Assembly: GCA_018052945.1 (NCBI GenBank)
Contig: JAGPMH010000008.1
Coordinates: 1 to 52,901, forward strand
DNA length: 52,901 nt
Direction: 5' to 3'
Origin: Negativicutes bacterium
Lineage (GTDB): Bacteria > Bacillota > Negativicutes > JAGPMH01
Part shown: positions 22,593-30,285 of the stretch, piece by piece
Numbering within the stretch: position 1 is the first letter of the stretch
Layout of the letters: each line of letters opens with the position of its first letter
The notes under the pieces: model-generated
Databases searched by the model: none
What the model was told of the DNA's origin: nothing
Seen by the model: only the letters and a program-made list of their open reading frames with translations
Program-made: the position numbers and the translations under genes

Positions 22593-23390
22593 CTACAATT
22601 TAAAACCACCATATTCCGCTAAGCGTTTATCACAATTGCATTGTTTGTTATCATCATTGATTAATTCAATTGCTTTCATTATTAGTTTTTGAATGTTTTT
22701 GCTATTTTGTGCCATTGCTTCTAGCACTTCACCATGTGTTAAAGCCTGTGGTGAAATTCCCGCTGCAAAGTTCGTAACCATCGAAACAGTACAGTAACAC
22801 ATTTCAGCTTCACAAGCTAATACAACTTCCGGGACATTAGTCATGCCGACTAAATCTCCACCAAATTGCGCAAACATTTTAATTTCAGCCGGTGTTTCAA
22901 ACCGCGGTCCATCAGTACAAACATAAACGCCCTTATCGTGGACAGCAATATCTGTAGCCATCGCTGCCGTTTTAATAAAACTACGTAAATCCGGGCAATA
23001 TGGCTCTGTTACATCAAGATGTACAACCTCACGACCATTGCCATCATAAAACGTGCTAATTCTATTTTTCGTAAAATCTAAAAATTGATCAACTAGTACA
23101 AAATCACCAGGCTTCATCGCCAAATTCAATGAGCCCACTGCTGTTGTCGCAATAATATTTTTAACACCAATTTTTTTTATTGCCCAAATATTAGCACGAT
23201 AATTAATTAAGTGTGGTGGAATAGAATGGTCGCTACCATGTCGTGGGATAAACGCAATTTTTTTGCCAGCGTATTCACCAACTTTGAATTTAACACTACC
23301 ATAAGGAGTATTAACTTCTTGTTCTGTTATATTTTCTAAGATATTAGGATCATAAACTCCGGTACCACCAATTATCGCAATATTAATCAT
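22593..23390 (-). CDS. mtnP: Methylthionucleoside phosphorylase, MtnP family, probably methylthioinosine-specific
   Basis: A 265-residue trimeric nucleoside phosphorylase of the MTAP/PNP family, which cleaves a nucleoside with phosphate to base plus sugar-1-phosphate. Seen: IGGTGVYDP at the N terminus, the phosphate-binding FIPRHG, VGMTNVPEVVLACEAE and the base-binding loop SMVTNFAAG. In adenine-specific MTAP the loop carries Asp-Tyr-Asp; here it is Asn207-Phe-Ala, the pattern of 6-oxopurine phosphorylases and methylthioinosine phosphorylases. I therefore infer preference for methylthioinosine made by MtaD. The annotation as MTA phosphorylase should be read with that caution. It starts 26 bp downstream of the HAD gene, with AGGATG as a modest binding site. 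Confidence 0.9.
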   Translation of the reverse strand: MINIAIIGGTGVYDPNILENITEQEVNTPYGSVKFKVGEYAGKKIAFIPRHGSDHSIPPHLINYRANIWAIKKIGVKNIIATTAVGSLNLAMKPGDFVLVDQFLDFTKNRISTFYDGNGREVVHLDVTEPYCPDLRSFIKTAAMATDIAVHDKGVYVCTDGPRFETPAEIKMFAQFGGDLVGMTNVPEVVLACEAEMCYCTVSMVTNFAAGISPQALTHGEVLEAMAQNSKNIQKLIMKAIELINDDNKQCNCDKRLAEYGGFKL

Positions 23391-23416
23391 AACATCACAT
23401 CCTCTTTATAATTCTC

Positions 23417-24052
23417 TTATGATATTTTCAAAATATCACTCATTTTCTGTAATACATAATCAGGTTCTTGTTCTTGAAGTTTTAGCCAATCAAGATGAGT
23501 CCACTTTACCGCGACGGTTTTGACACCCGCTTGCTTACCGCTCATAATATCGGCAGGACTGTCTCCAACCATTAAACAAACTTCAGGCGCTAACTTCAAC
23601 TCTTGAAGCGCAATATTAACAGGCTCTGGATGAGGCTTAGGATTGATACATTCATTAATACCAATAACGGTACTAAAATAGCTTTCTAAGCCAAATAATT
23701 TTAAGCCTCGTAACGCTGTTTTCTTTGTTTTTGAGGTTACGACCGCTAATTTTATACCATTATCATACATTGTTTTAATGGTCTCAGCAACTTCAGGGAA
23801 AATTGCTATTTTTTCATCATGATATTTAGCGTTATGCTCACGATAAGTATCTATCAACTCATCCGCTTTATCTTTCCCTAGTGTCTCCATCGCAAGCCGC
23901 AAAGATTTGCCAAAAAAATCATGAACTTCACTAACGCTAATGTCATAATTACAATGTTGCTTAAAAGTATATCTAAACGACTCTACAATTAATTCTGATG
24001 TATCTAGTAAAGTTCCATCTAAGTCAAATAATACACCTTTTATGTTCATCAT
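23417..24052 (-). CDS. HAD family phosphatase (Gph/PpaX-like)
   Basis: A 211-residue haloacid dehalogenase-type hydrolase, subfamily IA. Motif I is FDLDGTLLDT (nucleophile and acid Asp), motif II is VVTSKTK, motif III includes the Lys of NPKPHPEP, and motif IV is VGDSPADI. The cap between motifs I and II is helical. PpaX pyrophosphatase, phosphoglycolate phosphatase and sugar-phosphate phosphatases share this layout, so the substrate cannot be assigned. It lies inside the salvage operon between surE and mtnP and may act on a sugar or nucleotide phosphate of that pathway. Two adjacent ATGs (24052, 24049) follow GAGGG; the second has the better spacing. Confidence 0.88.
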   Translation of the reverse strand: MMNIKGVLFDLDGTLLDTSELIVESFRYTFKQHCNYDISVSEVHDFFGKSLRLAMETLGKDKADELIDTYREHNAKYHDEKIAIFPEVAETIKTMYDNGIKLAVVTSKTKKTALRGLKLFGLESYFSTVIGINECINPKPHPEPVNIALQELKLAPEVCLMVGDSPADIMSGKQAGVKTVAVKWTHLDWLKLQEQEPDYVLQKMSDILKIS

Positions 24053-24062
24053 ACCCTCACTA

Positions 24063-24815
24063 TTATACTGTAAAATTTAGTTTTTCTATTGAATTATAGT
24101 CAGTTAAATCGAAATGAATAGGCGTAATGGAAATATAATTATTCTTCAAGGCATAAATATCTGTATCTTCCGCATTATCACAATCCACAATCTGTCCACC
24201 CATCCAATAATAAACTCTACCTCTAGGGTCTTGTCGACGATGAAAAGCATTTTCATACTTTCTATTACCAAGTTTAGTTATTTTTATTCCACCAATCAAT
24301 TCTCCCGCAACCGCCGGAATATTAATATTAAGTAATGTGCTATAATGCCACTCGCTATTATAGTTCTTTTGGATAAAACTATGCATAAATTCAGCAGCAG
24401 CTGAAAAATCACAATCTTGCCATTTGTTTAATGATACTGCAATAGACGGAATTTTATGAATTGCGCCCTCAATCGCCGCACTAACAGTTCCCGAATAAAG
24501 TACATCATTACCCATATTAGGACCAGCATTAATTCCCGAAATAACTAAGTCAGGTTTTTGCGGTAGTAACGTTTCAATTGCTAGTTTCACACAATCGGTC
24601 GGTGTTCCACTAATACTCCAAGCCTGTGTATTCTCAATTTTTAGCTCTACTTCATCTACTCTTATTGGTTTATTCATCGTAATTGCTTGACTACTGGCAC
24701 TTCGTTCACCATCTGGTGCAACAACATAAACTTCTCCCAATAGTGAAATCTTGTTTATCAGAGCTTGAATCCCTTTGGCATTAATGCCATCATCATTTGT
24801 TAGTAATATTTTCAT
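24063..24815 (-). CDS. surE: 5'/3'-nucleotidase SurE
   Basis: A 250-residue SurE phosphatase, which hydrolyses nucleoside 5'- and 3'-monophosphates. The N-terminal metal-binding TNDDGI is diagnostic, followed by VVAPDGERSA, TPTDCV and ISGINAGPNMG with a metal-binding Asn. It precedes the HAD phosphatase by 10 bp. AGGAG overlaps the end of queE. In this operon it may feed nucleosides into salvage, though SurE is widely distributed without such context. Confidence 0.94.
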   Translation of the reverse strand: MKILLTNDDGINAKGIQALINKISLLGEVYVVAPDGERSASSQAITMNKPIRVDEVELKIENTQAWSISGTPTDCVKLAIETLLPQKPDLVISGINAGPNMGNDVLYSGTVSAAIEGAIHKIPSIAVSLNKWQDCDFSAAAEFMHSFIQKNYNSEWHYSTLLNINIPAVAGELIGGIKITKLGNRKYENAFHRRQDPRGRVYYWMGGQIVDCDNAEDTDIYALKNNYISITPIHFDLTDYNSIEKLNFTV

Positions 24816-24829
24816 ACCAAATTCAGCTC

Positions 24830-25561
24830 CTACATTTGATTAATAAATTTATGTGTTTGTGGAATAACTCTTACATCTTTTAGTTTTGTCAATGCTAATG
24901 TTTGATAATTAAGCATCTCTTGCGGACTTACACCTTGGCAATTATTAATTGGTGTCACTGGTTGCATAATAAAAGTAATTTCATCATTAACTTTTTTGAC
25001 CATATCAATCGCTTTAACAAATTCATCTGTCGTCATCTTATCGTTAACAACAAGTTTTACAAAAACTTCTTTTTTATTTGCTATTTTCAAAAACTCTTCT
25101 TGTTCTTGCCAAAAGGCTTTATGCAAAATACTTGGTAATTTTATATCCATACTAATATAATTAACTTTATCAATAATTTCTTTTAACGCCTGTGGCAAGG
25201 TTCCATTAGTTTCTATATATTTCGGCGCGGTAACCTTATCTAATAATATTTTTAAAAAATCAGCATTCAACAACGGTTCCCCACCGGTAAAACTGATGGA
25301 ATGGTGATTGTTAGCCGTTAATTCATTAATCCGCAGTGCCAACTCTTCTATCGTTAAAGGATTAGCAACATCTTCAAAAATTCTTTGACCGGCAACCTTC
25401 TCAATTTTACATTTTTCAAAATTATTATGTGAAAAAGTTGTATCGCAATATTGACAATTTAGATTGCAGCCAGCAAATCTTACAAATAATTGTCGACAAC
25501 CAACATATTTTCCTTCACCTTGAATTGAAGAAAAAACTTCGATTAAATTTGACTTCATCAT
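24830..25561 (-). CDS. queE: 7-carboxy-7-deazaguanine synthase QueE (radical SAM)
   Basis: A 243-residue radical SAM enzyme of queuosine biosynthesis, converting 6-carboxytetrahydropterin to 7-carboxy-7-deazaguanine. FSSIQGEGKYVG at the N terminus and GCNLNCQYCDT, giving C-x3-C-x2-C for the [4Fe-4S] cluster, are typical; FTGGEPLL binds SAM. It starts one base after the queD stop (GAGGG upstream of two adjacent ATGs). queC and queF are not in this window. Confidence 0.95.
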   Translation of the reverse strand: MMKSNLIEVFSSIQGEGKYVGCRQLFVRFAGCNLNCQYCDTTFSHNNFEKCKIEKVAGQRIFEDVANPLTIEELALRINELTANNHHSISFTGGEPLLNADFLKILLDKVTAPKYIETNGTLPQALKEIIDKVNYISMDIKLPSILHKAFWQEQEEFLKIANKKEVFVKLVVNDKMTTDEFVKAIDMVKKVNDEITFIMQPVTPINNCQGVSPQEMLNYQTLALTKLKDVRVIPQTHKFINQM

Positions 25562-25562
25562 A

Positions 25563-25934
25563 TTACCCTCGATAACAAACTGCTGATTTAGGAGTTTCCC
25601 ATATTTTCACCATGCTAATAGTAATATTATCATTGATAAAATCTGCTTCTGTCATTTTTTCAAAAATGAACTTAGCAATATTTTCAGCAGTAGGATTTAT
25701 TTCTTTAAATGACGGTAATTCATTTAAGTAGTGATGATCAAGTAAATCTATAACTTTATTTACTTCACCTTTTAACTCTTTAAAATCTATGAGCATTCCT
25801 AATTTATTTAATTTTTCACCTTCAACAGTAACTTCCACACTCCAATTATGACCATGTAATCGATCACATTTACCAGGATAATCCACAATACGATGTGCCG
25901 CTTCAAACTCGACTATCACTGTTAATTCATACAT
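25563..25934 (-). CDS. queD: 6-carboxytetrahydropterin synthase QueD
   Basis: A 123-residue T-fold protein that makes 6-carboxytetrahydropterin from dihydroneopterin triphosphate for queuosine synthesis. Zinc ligands are the His of FEAAHR and the HGH of RLHGHNW; the DHHYLNE segment carries the catalytic His. ATG 25934 follows AGGTGG by five bases; the GTG at 25943 lies inside that binding site and is unlikely. queD-queE are coupled. A strong hairpin sits immediately upstream, leaving almost no room for a separate promoter. Confidence 0.94.
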   Translation of the reverse strand: MYELTVIVEFEAAHRIVDYPGKCDRLHGHNWSVEVTVEGEKLNKLGMLIDFKELKGEVNKVIDLLDHHYLNELPSFKEINPTAENIAKFIFEKMTEADFINDNITISMVKIWETPKSAVCYRG

Positions 25935-25956
25935 ACTATCCACCTCTGTTTATCAC

Positions 25957-25984
25957 AAAAAGGTGAGTTTAAACTCACCTTTTT
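25957..25984. terminator. Palindromic terminator before queD
   Basis: A perfect 28-bp palindrome: AAAAAGGTGAGTTT (25957-25970) and its complement (25971-25984). T runs follow on both strands. It ends the GT2 gene on the minus strand and sits 22 bp before the queD start. Confidence 0.8.
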
Positions 25985-25986
25985 GA

Positions 25987-27267
25987 CTATTTAATAATTT
26001 GTTTTTCTGCAAAAGCTTCTTTATTGAAGTCGGTATTTTTCATTACAAACTCTTCATAACTGATACTTCTTGTATGCTGAGTATGTGACCACGCTTTACG
26101 ATTACGATGCAAAAAGCCCATAAAAGTAATCGGAATCCAACTATAGATAAATACCGGATATAATATCAAATACGCCCAAGTTTGCCACTGCGCTCTAATT
26201 CTCATCAAAATTATTACTGGCAATAAATATTGCCCAATCATAATAATTGATAAGATTTGCGACGGCAACAAACTATAAATATTAGTATAAAATGGCGGAA
26301 CTTGAATTTGAATATAACTTGCAATAACAAAGGCTGTTGATATCAATAAAAAATGCGGTTGTAACAAATGAATAACTGCATCAATAATTCTAATATCTTT
26401 TTGCTTTATCCCCTCTTTAATCATTTTAGGAATATATCTTTGTGCAATATCAAAATGACCTTGTGCCCAACGCTTTCTTTGACGCCAAGATTGCATAAAA
26501 GTAAGCGGTTTTTCATCATAAACAATCGCATCATGAGCCCAAGTCGTTCTAACACCTTTTGCTAAAACTTTCATTGTAAATTCCATATCTTCTGTTAGGC
26601 AAGTAGCACCCCAGCCAAATTCCTCTAAAATATCAGTTGAGATACACATACCTGTACCACCTAAAACACTAGAAAGTCCAATATTAGACTTTGCCAAATG
26701 CCAAATATGATTTGTTACCCAAAAGGCAATCGCAAAAGTTCCCGAGACCCAAGTATCATGTGGATTTTTAGCATCTAAATAACCTTGAATAACTTTATCA
26801 CCTTTGCACAGTTTGCTATTCATTTCTAACAAAAAGTTTGGATGCACCAAATTATCCGCATCAAAAATTGCTACAGCATCATATTTTTTTTCTAATTTAA
26901 ACAATTTTGAAAACATCCACTCCATCGCAAAACCTTTACCTTTTTGCTCGTGGTTAGTTCTCTCAAATACTAATGCCCCATTTTTTTGAGCAATAGTTGC
27001 AGTATTATCAGTACAATTATCCGCAATAACAAAAACATCATATAAGCTATTAGGATAATTTAACATCTTTAAATTATCAACTAATGGTCCAATAACTTGT
27101 TCTTCATTATGAGCAGCTACAATAACTGCAAAACTTTTCTCAGGTTTTAATATTTTTTCTTCTGTTCTACGCCAAACACCAAAAAATGCAATCACAAAAT
27201 AGTACACCGTAAAGAAAAAAATTATGAATTGCATTGGTATCATTACAAAATCGGCCATAAAATTCAT
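25987..27267 (-). CDS. Membrane glycosyltransferase, family 2 (processive type)
   Basis: A 426-residue inner-membrane GT2 enzyme with an N-terminal membrane helix (about 8-30), a cytosolic GT-A domain and three or four C-terminal helices (about 300-395). Catalytic motifs are VAAHNEE, FDADN (DxD-like, metal/UDP), CLTEDMEF (TED) and QRKRW (QxxRW), the signature of processive synthases such as IcaA, cellulose or hyaluronan synthase. The polymer cannot be deduced; no partner subunit or deacetylase gene is adjacent. AGGAG lies 12 bases before the ATG, with an alternative Met three codons later. It follows pssA by 52 bp. Confidence 0.87.
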   Translation of the reverse strand: MNFMADFVMIPMQFIIFFFTVYYFVIAFFGVWRRTEEKILKPEKSFAVIVAAHNEEQVIGPLVDNLKMLNYPNSLYDVFVIADNCTDNTATIAQKNGALVFERTNHEQKGKGFAMEWMFSKLFKLEKKYDAVAIFDADNLVHPNFLLEMNSKLCKGDKVIQGYLDAKNPHDTWVSGTFAIAFWVTNHIWHLAKSNIGLSSVLGGTGMCISTDILEEFGWGATCLTEDMEFTMKVLAKGVRTTWAHDAIVYDEKPLTFMQSWRQRKRWAQGHFDIAQRYIPKMIKEGIKQKDIRIIDAVIHLLQPHFLLISTAFVIASYIQIQVPPFYTNIYSLLPSQILSIIMIGQYLLPVIILMRIRAQWQTWAYLILYPVFIYSWIPITFMGFLHRNRKAWSHTQHTRSISYEEFVMKNTDFNKEAFAEKQIIK

Positions 27268-27319
27268 GGATTTGTTTGCTCCTTTTAAATCCTCTTGATT
27301 TAATAATTTATTTTAGATT

Positions 27320-27970
27320 TTACATTAATGTATTTAAAATGCCAAAAACTACATAAGCGCTAAAAATCATAAATAGCACTGCTTTCACATTCCAAAATAA
27401 TATATAGATAGCAAAAAGAGCTGTAATCAGCACTGGTATTTTTTTGATTTTTTCGCCCTTGCCCTTAAAATCGGGATATCTAACGGTACTAACCATCAAG
27501 TAACCTACCAACACTACTGCGATAGTTAAAAATTCTACTTTCGGCATTGCTCCGGTTAAAATAAAGGTAGCAATTAAGCACCCTCCGGCCGGAATTGGTA
27601 AGCCCATAAAAAAACCTTTAACAACAGTTGTGTTAACATTAAATCGCGCTAAGCGTAGTGCACCACAAGTAGCAAAGAAAACTGCCCCAGCCATCCCCAC
27701 ATATCCAAGGTCGTGCAAAGAATAAGCATATGCTAAAAAGGCCGGCGCCACTCCAAAGGATACTAAGTCACAAAGTGAATCAAGTTCTTTACCAAATTCA
27801 CTGCTAACTTTAAAGTACCGCGCTGCTCTACCATCTAGTCCATCGGCGATCATTGCGATAATAATAAAAACAGCCGCCAAAAAATATTCGGCATTGTAAG
27901 TACTGATGATTGAAAGCATCCCAAACACCAAATTGGAAGCTGTCAATGCATTCGGAATTTGCTTCTTCAT
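27320..27970 (-). CDS. pssA: CDP-diacylglycerol-serine O-phosphatidyltransferase
   Basis: A 216-residue integral membrane CDP-alcohol phosphotransferase with about six helices. The catalytic motif DG-x2-AR-x8-G-x3-D-x3-D is exact, in DGLDGRAARYF followed by the G..D..D part. Family and partner indicate phosphatidylserine synthesis from CDP-diacylglycerol and serine. Its ATG overlaps the psd stop codon by one base (TAATG), so the two are translationally coupled. psd decarboxylates its product to phosphatidylethanolamine. Confidence 0.94.
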   Translation of the reverse strand: MKKQIPNALTASNLVFGMLSIISTYNAEYFLAAVFIIIAMIADGLDGRAARYFKVSSEFGKELDSLCDLVSFGVAPAFLAYAYSLHDLGYVGMAGAVFFATCGALRLARFNVNTTVVKGFFMGLPIPAGGCLIATFILTGAMPKVEFLTIAVVLVGYLMVSTVRYPDFKGKGEKIKKIPVLITALFAIYILFWNVKAVLFMIFSAYVVFGILNTLM

Positions 27971-28608
27971 TATCGATTAATCCTCCCGATAACGGTTTCA
28001 CCACCGACGACTCTATCACCTTTTTTAACTAAAATTTCTACATCTCGCGGAACCGTTACTTCAGTACATGAACCGAATTTAATTAAACCATATTTTTGTC
28101 CCGGTTCCAAGACATTTCCTAAAGTAACCCAGGATACAATCCGTCTTGCAATTAATCCAGCAATCTGCGTAACAAGAATTTTGACATCACCATTTTCAAT
28201 TCCGATAGAATGTCTTTCATTTTCAAACCCCACAGAGTCTTTATAAGCTGCTAAAAATCTGCCACAGGTATATTCTTGAAATTTAATTTTTCCTGCCATC
28301 GGACTAAAATTAACATGCACATCAAAAACCGATAAAAATATCGTTACCTTTTTACAAGGCTCATTTACAAAGTCATCATTTTCAAGTTCAGTAACTCCCA
28401 TAACTTTTCCATCAGCAGGCGCTAAAATTAAATTTTGATCCTGCGGTATATTACGGTGTGGACTACGGAAAAAGAACGTCACAAATAACGTTAATAGCGC
28501 CGGAATAATACTCCAGTATACACTAAGGGTAAAAGCAACAATAATTGTAATAATAAATAAAATTATAATAAACGGATAACCTTCTTTGACGATGATTGCT
28601 TTATGCAT
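27970..28608 (-). CDS. psd: Phosphatidylserine decarboxylase proenzyme (short, archaeal-type)
   Basis: A 212-residue pyruvoyl-dependent decarboxylase producing phosphatidylethanolamine. Two membrane segments near the N terminus (about 14-46) precede the catalytic part. Self-cleavage is expected between Gly and Ser of KFGSCTEV near residue 178, converting the Ser to the pyruvoyl group. The short length fits the Psd-A class. GGAGG is seven bases before the ATG, and a good promoter lies at 28661-28689. Confidence 0.94.
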   Translation of the reverse strand: MHKAIIVKEGYPFIIILFIITIIVAFTLSVYWSIIPALLTLFVTFFFRSPHRNIPQDQNLILAPADGKVMGVTELENDDFVNEPCKKVTIFLSVFDVHVNFSPMAGKIKFQEYTCGRFLAAYKDSVGFENERHSIGIENGDVKILVTQIAGLIARRIVSWVTLGNVLEPGQKYGLIKFGSCTEVTVPRDVEILVKKGDRVVGGETVIGRINR

Positions 28609-28660
28609 CTGTCCACCTCCTTATTTCTTTATAGCTTAGAATGAGTGAATTTACCAAATA

Positions 28661-28689
28661 ATTATAATATACAGTTTTATGTTTGTCTA
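28661..28689 (-). promoter_or_regulatory. SigA-type promoter of psd-pssA
   Basis: Minus strand TAGACA (28684-28689), 17-bp spacer, TATAAT (28661-28666). The -35 overlaps the end of the upstream glycosyltransferase gene. A second, weaker candidate (TTGGTA, 18 bp, TATAAA) lies just downstream. Confidence 0.7.
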
Positions 28690-29421
28690 ATCTTTTTTAC
28701 CTAGCAAAACCTTTAACATAAACTCCGGAATAGCCATCATTCTGAAAATTCTTTGTGGTTGTAAAAACAACCGATATGACCATTCTAAATTTGCTTTTTG
28801 CATCCACAACGGTGCTCTTTTAACATTTCCTGCCATTACATCAAAAGTTCCACCAACACCAATCGCAACCTTTATGTTTAACTGATTAAGATTTTTTTTA
28901 AGCCATTTTTCTTGTCTTGGTACCCCCAATGCAACTAATAACAAGTCTGGTCTTAATTCATTTATTTTTGCAATAATACCAGCTTCATCTTCTGGTTTAA
29001 AATAACCATCTTGTATTCCCACAATATTGACGGCTCCATATTTCTTTTCAGCATTAAGTTTGGCTTGTTCGGCGACCCCGCGACCAGCTCCGAGAAAAAA
29101 CACTTTATATTGTTTTTGACTAGATTTTTTCAGTAGCTCTTGCACTAAATCAAAACCAGCAACCCGTTCCGGCATATTATCGCCTTGGTGTCTAGCTGCC
29201 CAAACAACACCAGCCCCATCAGGGACAACTAAAGTTGCCTCATCTAAGATTTTTTTAAACTCTTTATCTTCATTAGCCAGCATAACCATTTCAGCATTAG
29301 CCGTAGCTATAAGCTTTGGGGGTTCACTATTTTTAAAAAACCCTTCAATTGTTTCTACTGCTTGGCTCATTGTAACCGCATCAATCTGTACATTTAAAAC
29401 CGAAACTTTATTTGAAGTCAA
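28687..29421 (-). CDS. WecG/TagA/CpsF family glycosyltransferase
   Basis: A 244-residue GT26 enzyme. Homologues transfer N-acetylmannosamine (TagA) or N-acetylmannosaminuronate (WecG) to undecaprenyl-linked GlcNAc, starting wall teichoic acid or enterobacterial common antigen. Seen: TANAEMVMLA, VVPDGAGVVWAAR (conserved Asp), FFLGAG and GVPRQEKW. The protein is cytosolic and membrane-associated. The start is TTG (29421), with GAGGTAG nine bases upstream; no ATG is suitable. In a lineage without teichoic acid genes it would act in another surface polysaccharide, perhaps together with the nearby GT2. Confidence 0.9.
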   Translation of the reverse strand: MTSNKVSVLNVQIDAVTMSQAVETIEGFFKNSEPPKLIATANAEMVMLANEDKEFKKILDEATLVVPDGAGVVWAARHQGDNMPERVAGFDLVQELLKKSSQKQYKVFFLGAGRGVAEQAKLNAEKKYGAVNIVGIQDGYFKPEDEAGIIAKINELRPDLLLVALGVPRQEKWLKKNLNQLNIKVAIGVGGTFDVMAGNVKRAPLWMQKANLEWSYRLFLQPQRIFRMMAIPEFMLKVLLGKKD

Positions 29422-29493
29422 AATATCTACCTCTCATATAAATTATATTAAAGACTATATTATCATAAAAAAAGCAATAATAACAATAGAATA

Positions 29494-29943
29494 TTATATT
29501 TTTCCGGTACTTCCAATTCCGCCAATTCTAATATTTTCAGCCTTATCATCACTAGCTAATAAATATCGATAAAAGATTCCTTGTGCAATTCTAGTATCTT
29601 TCTCAATAGTAACTGAACTTTGATTATAATTATAAACCGGGATCATAATATGACCTTCATTTTCTACATTATTATAATAATCAGCATCAATCACACCAAC
29701 ATTATTAATCAAGGTTAATTTTTGCTTAATCGCAATACTTGACCTTATGTGAACACCTAAATATTCATCAGTTTGCATATATGCTTTTATCCCTGTTGGG
29801 ATTAAAGTAACTTGTTGTGGTAATAAAATTATATTTTCCGCTGTTGCAATATCATAACCGGCACTAAATTTTGTTTTGCGACTTGGTAATATAATATTTT
29901 TTTCTTGATAGTAACTGACAATTTCAAAACCGCGCTGTTTCAT
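29494..29943 (-). CDS. dut: dUTP diphosphatase (trimeric)
   Basis: A 149-residue trimeric dUTPase that hydrolyses dUTP to dUMP. Motif 1 is AGYDIATAE, motif 2 HIRSSIA, motif 3 NNVGVIDADYY with the catalytic Asp, motif 4 RIAQGIF, and motif 5 GGIGSTG at the C terminus. GAGGAG precedes the ATG. It lies 50 bp after hfq, beyond a terminator. There is no sign of phage genes around it, so it is a resident housekeeping gene. Confidence 0.95.
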   Translation of the reverse strand: MKQRGFEIVSYYQEKNIILPSRKTKFSAGYDIATAENIILLPQQVTLIPTGIKAYMQTDEYLGVHIRSSIAIKQKLTLINNVGVIDADYYNNVENEGHIMIPVYNYNQSSVTIEKDTRIAQGIFYRYLLASDDKAENIRIGGIGSTGKI

Positions 29944-29970
29944 AAAAACTCCTCAACTTCTTCTCTCATG

Positions 29971-29995
29971 AAAAAAACCGAGAAAACTCGGTTTT
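29971..29995 (-). terminator. Terminator of hfq
   Basis: Minus-strand stem AAAACCGAG/CTCGGTTTT (29974-29982 with 29987-29995), 4-nt loop, then a T run. It overlaps the hfq stop codon and likely ends the miaB-to-hfq operon. Confidence 0.85.
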
Positions 29996-30233
29996 ATTTT
30001 GCATTTTCATTTTTATTATAAGTTAATGCTCGGAAAGGTGTAATCGTTGATATTGCATGTTTATAGACCAGTTGTTGTTTTCCTTCATTTTCAATAATTA
30101 CCGTGAAATTATCAAACCCAGCTACTAATCCTTTAAGTTGAAAACCATTGACTAGATATATTGTTACATGAACATTTTCTTTACGCACTTGATTTAAAAA
30201 GTAATCTTGCAAATTCATTCCTTTAACTGACAT
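29994..30233 (-). CDS. hfq: RNA chaperone Hfq
   Basis: A 79-residue Sm-like hexameric RNA chaperone. The N-terminal helix NLQDYFLNQ precedes Sm1 ([15 protein letters not shown]) and Sm2 ([10 protein letters not shown], with the YKH uridine-binding motif). The C-terminal tail is short, as in Firmicutes. ATG 30233 follows GGAGG, giving the standard MSVKG... start; a longer reading to 30275 would add 14 residues of no homology. It sits behind miaA, the most widely conserved hfq neighbour. Confidence 0.97.
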   Translation of the reverse strand: MSVKGMNLQDYFLNQVRKENVHVTIYLVNGFQLKGLVAGFDNFTVIIENEGKQQLVYKHAISTITPFRALTYNKNENAK

Positions 30234-30285
30234 AAAAACAATACCTCCAATACTTATCTTTCCTTGGCACTTCATTTACATTTTA

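Noticed and set aside
25935-25986. Possible preQ1 riboswitch before queD
   Set aside because: The hairpin is a perfect palindrome with T runs on both sides, and no room remains for a preQ1 aptamer.
27828-28019. Minus-strand open frame overlapping pssA and psd
   Set aside because: It runs in another frame across the coupled pssA/psd junction and has no ribosome binding site or recognisable domain; both real genes are well supported.
29494-29943. dut as a prophage marker
   Set aside because: Neighbours are ordinary chromosomal genes (hfq, miaA, glycosyltransferase) and no phage genes are present.
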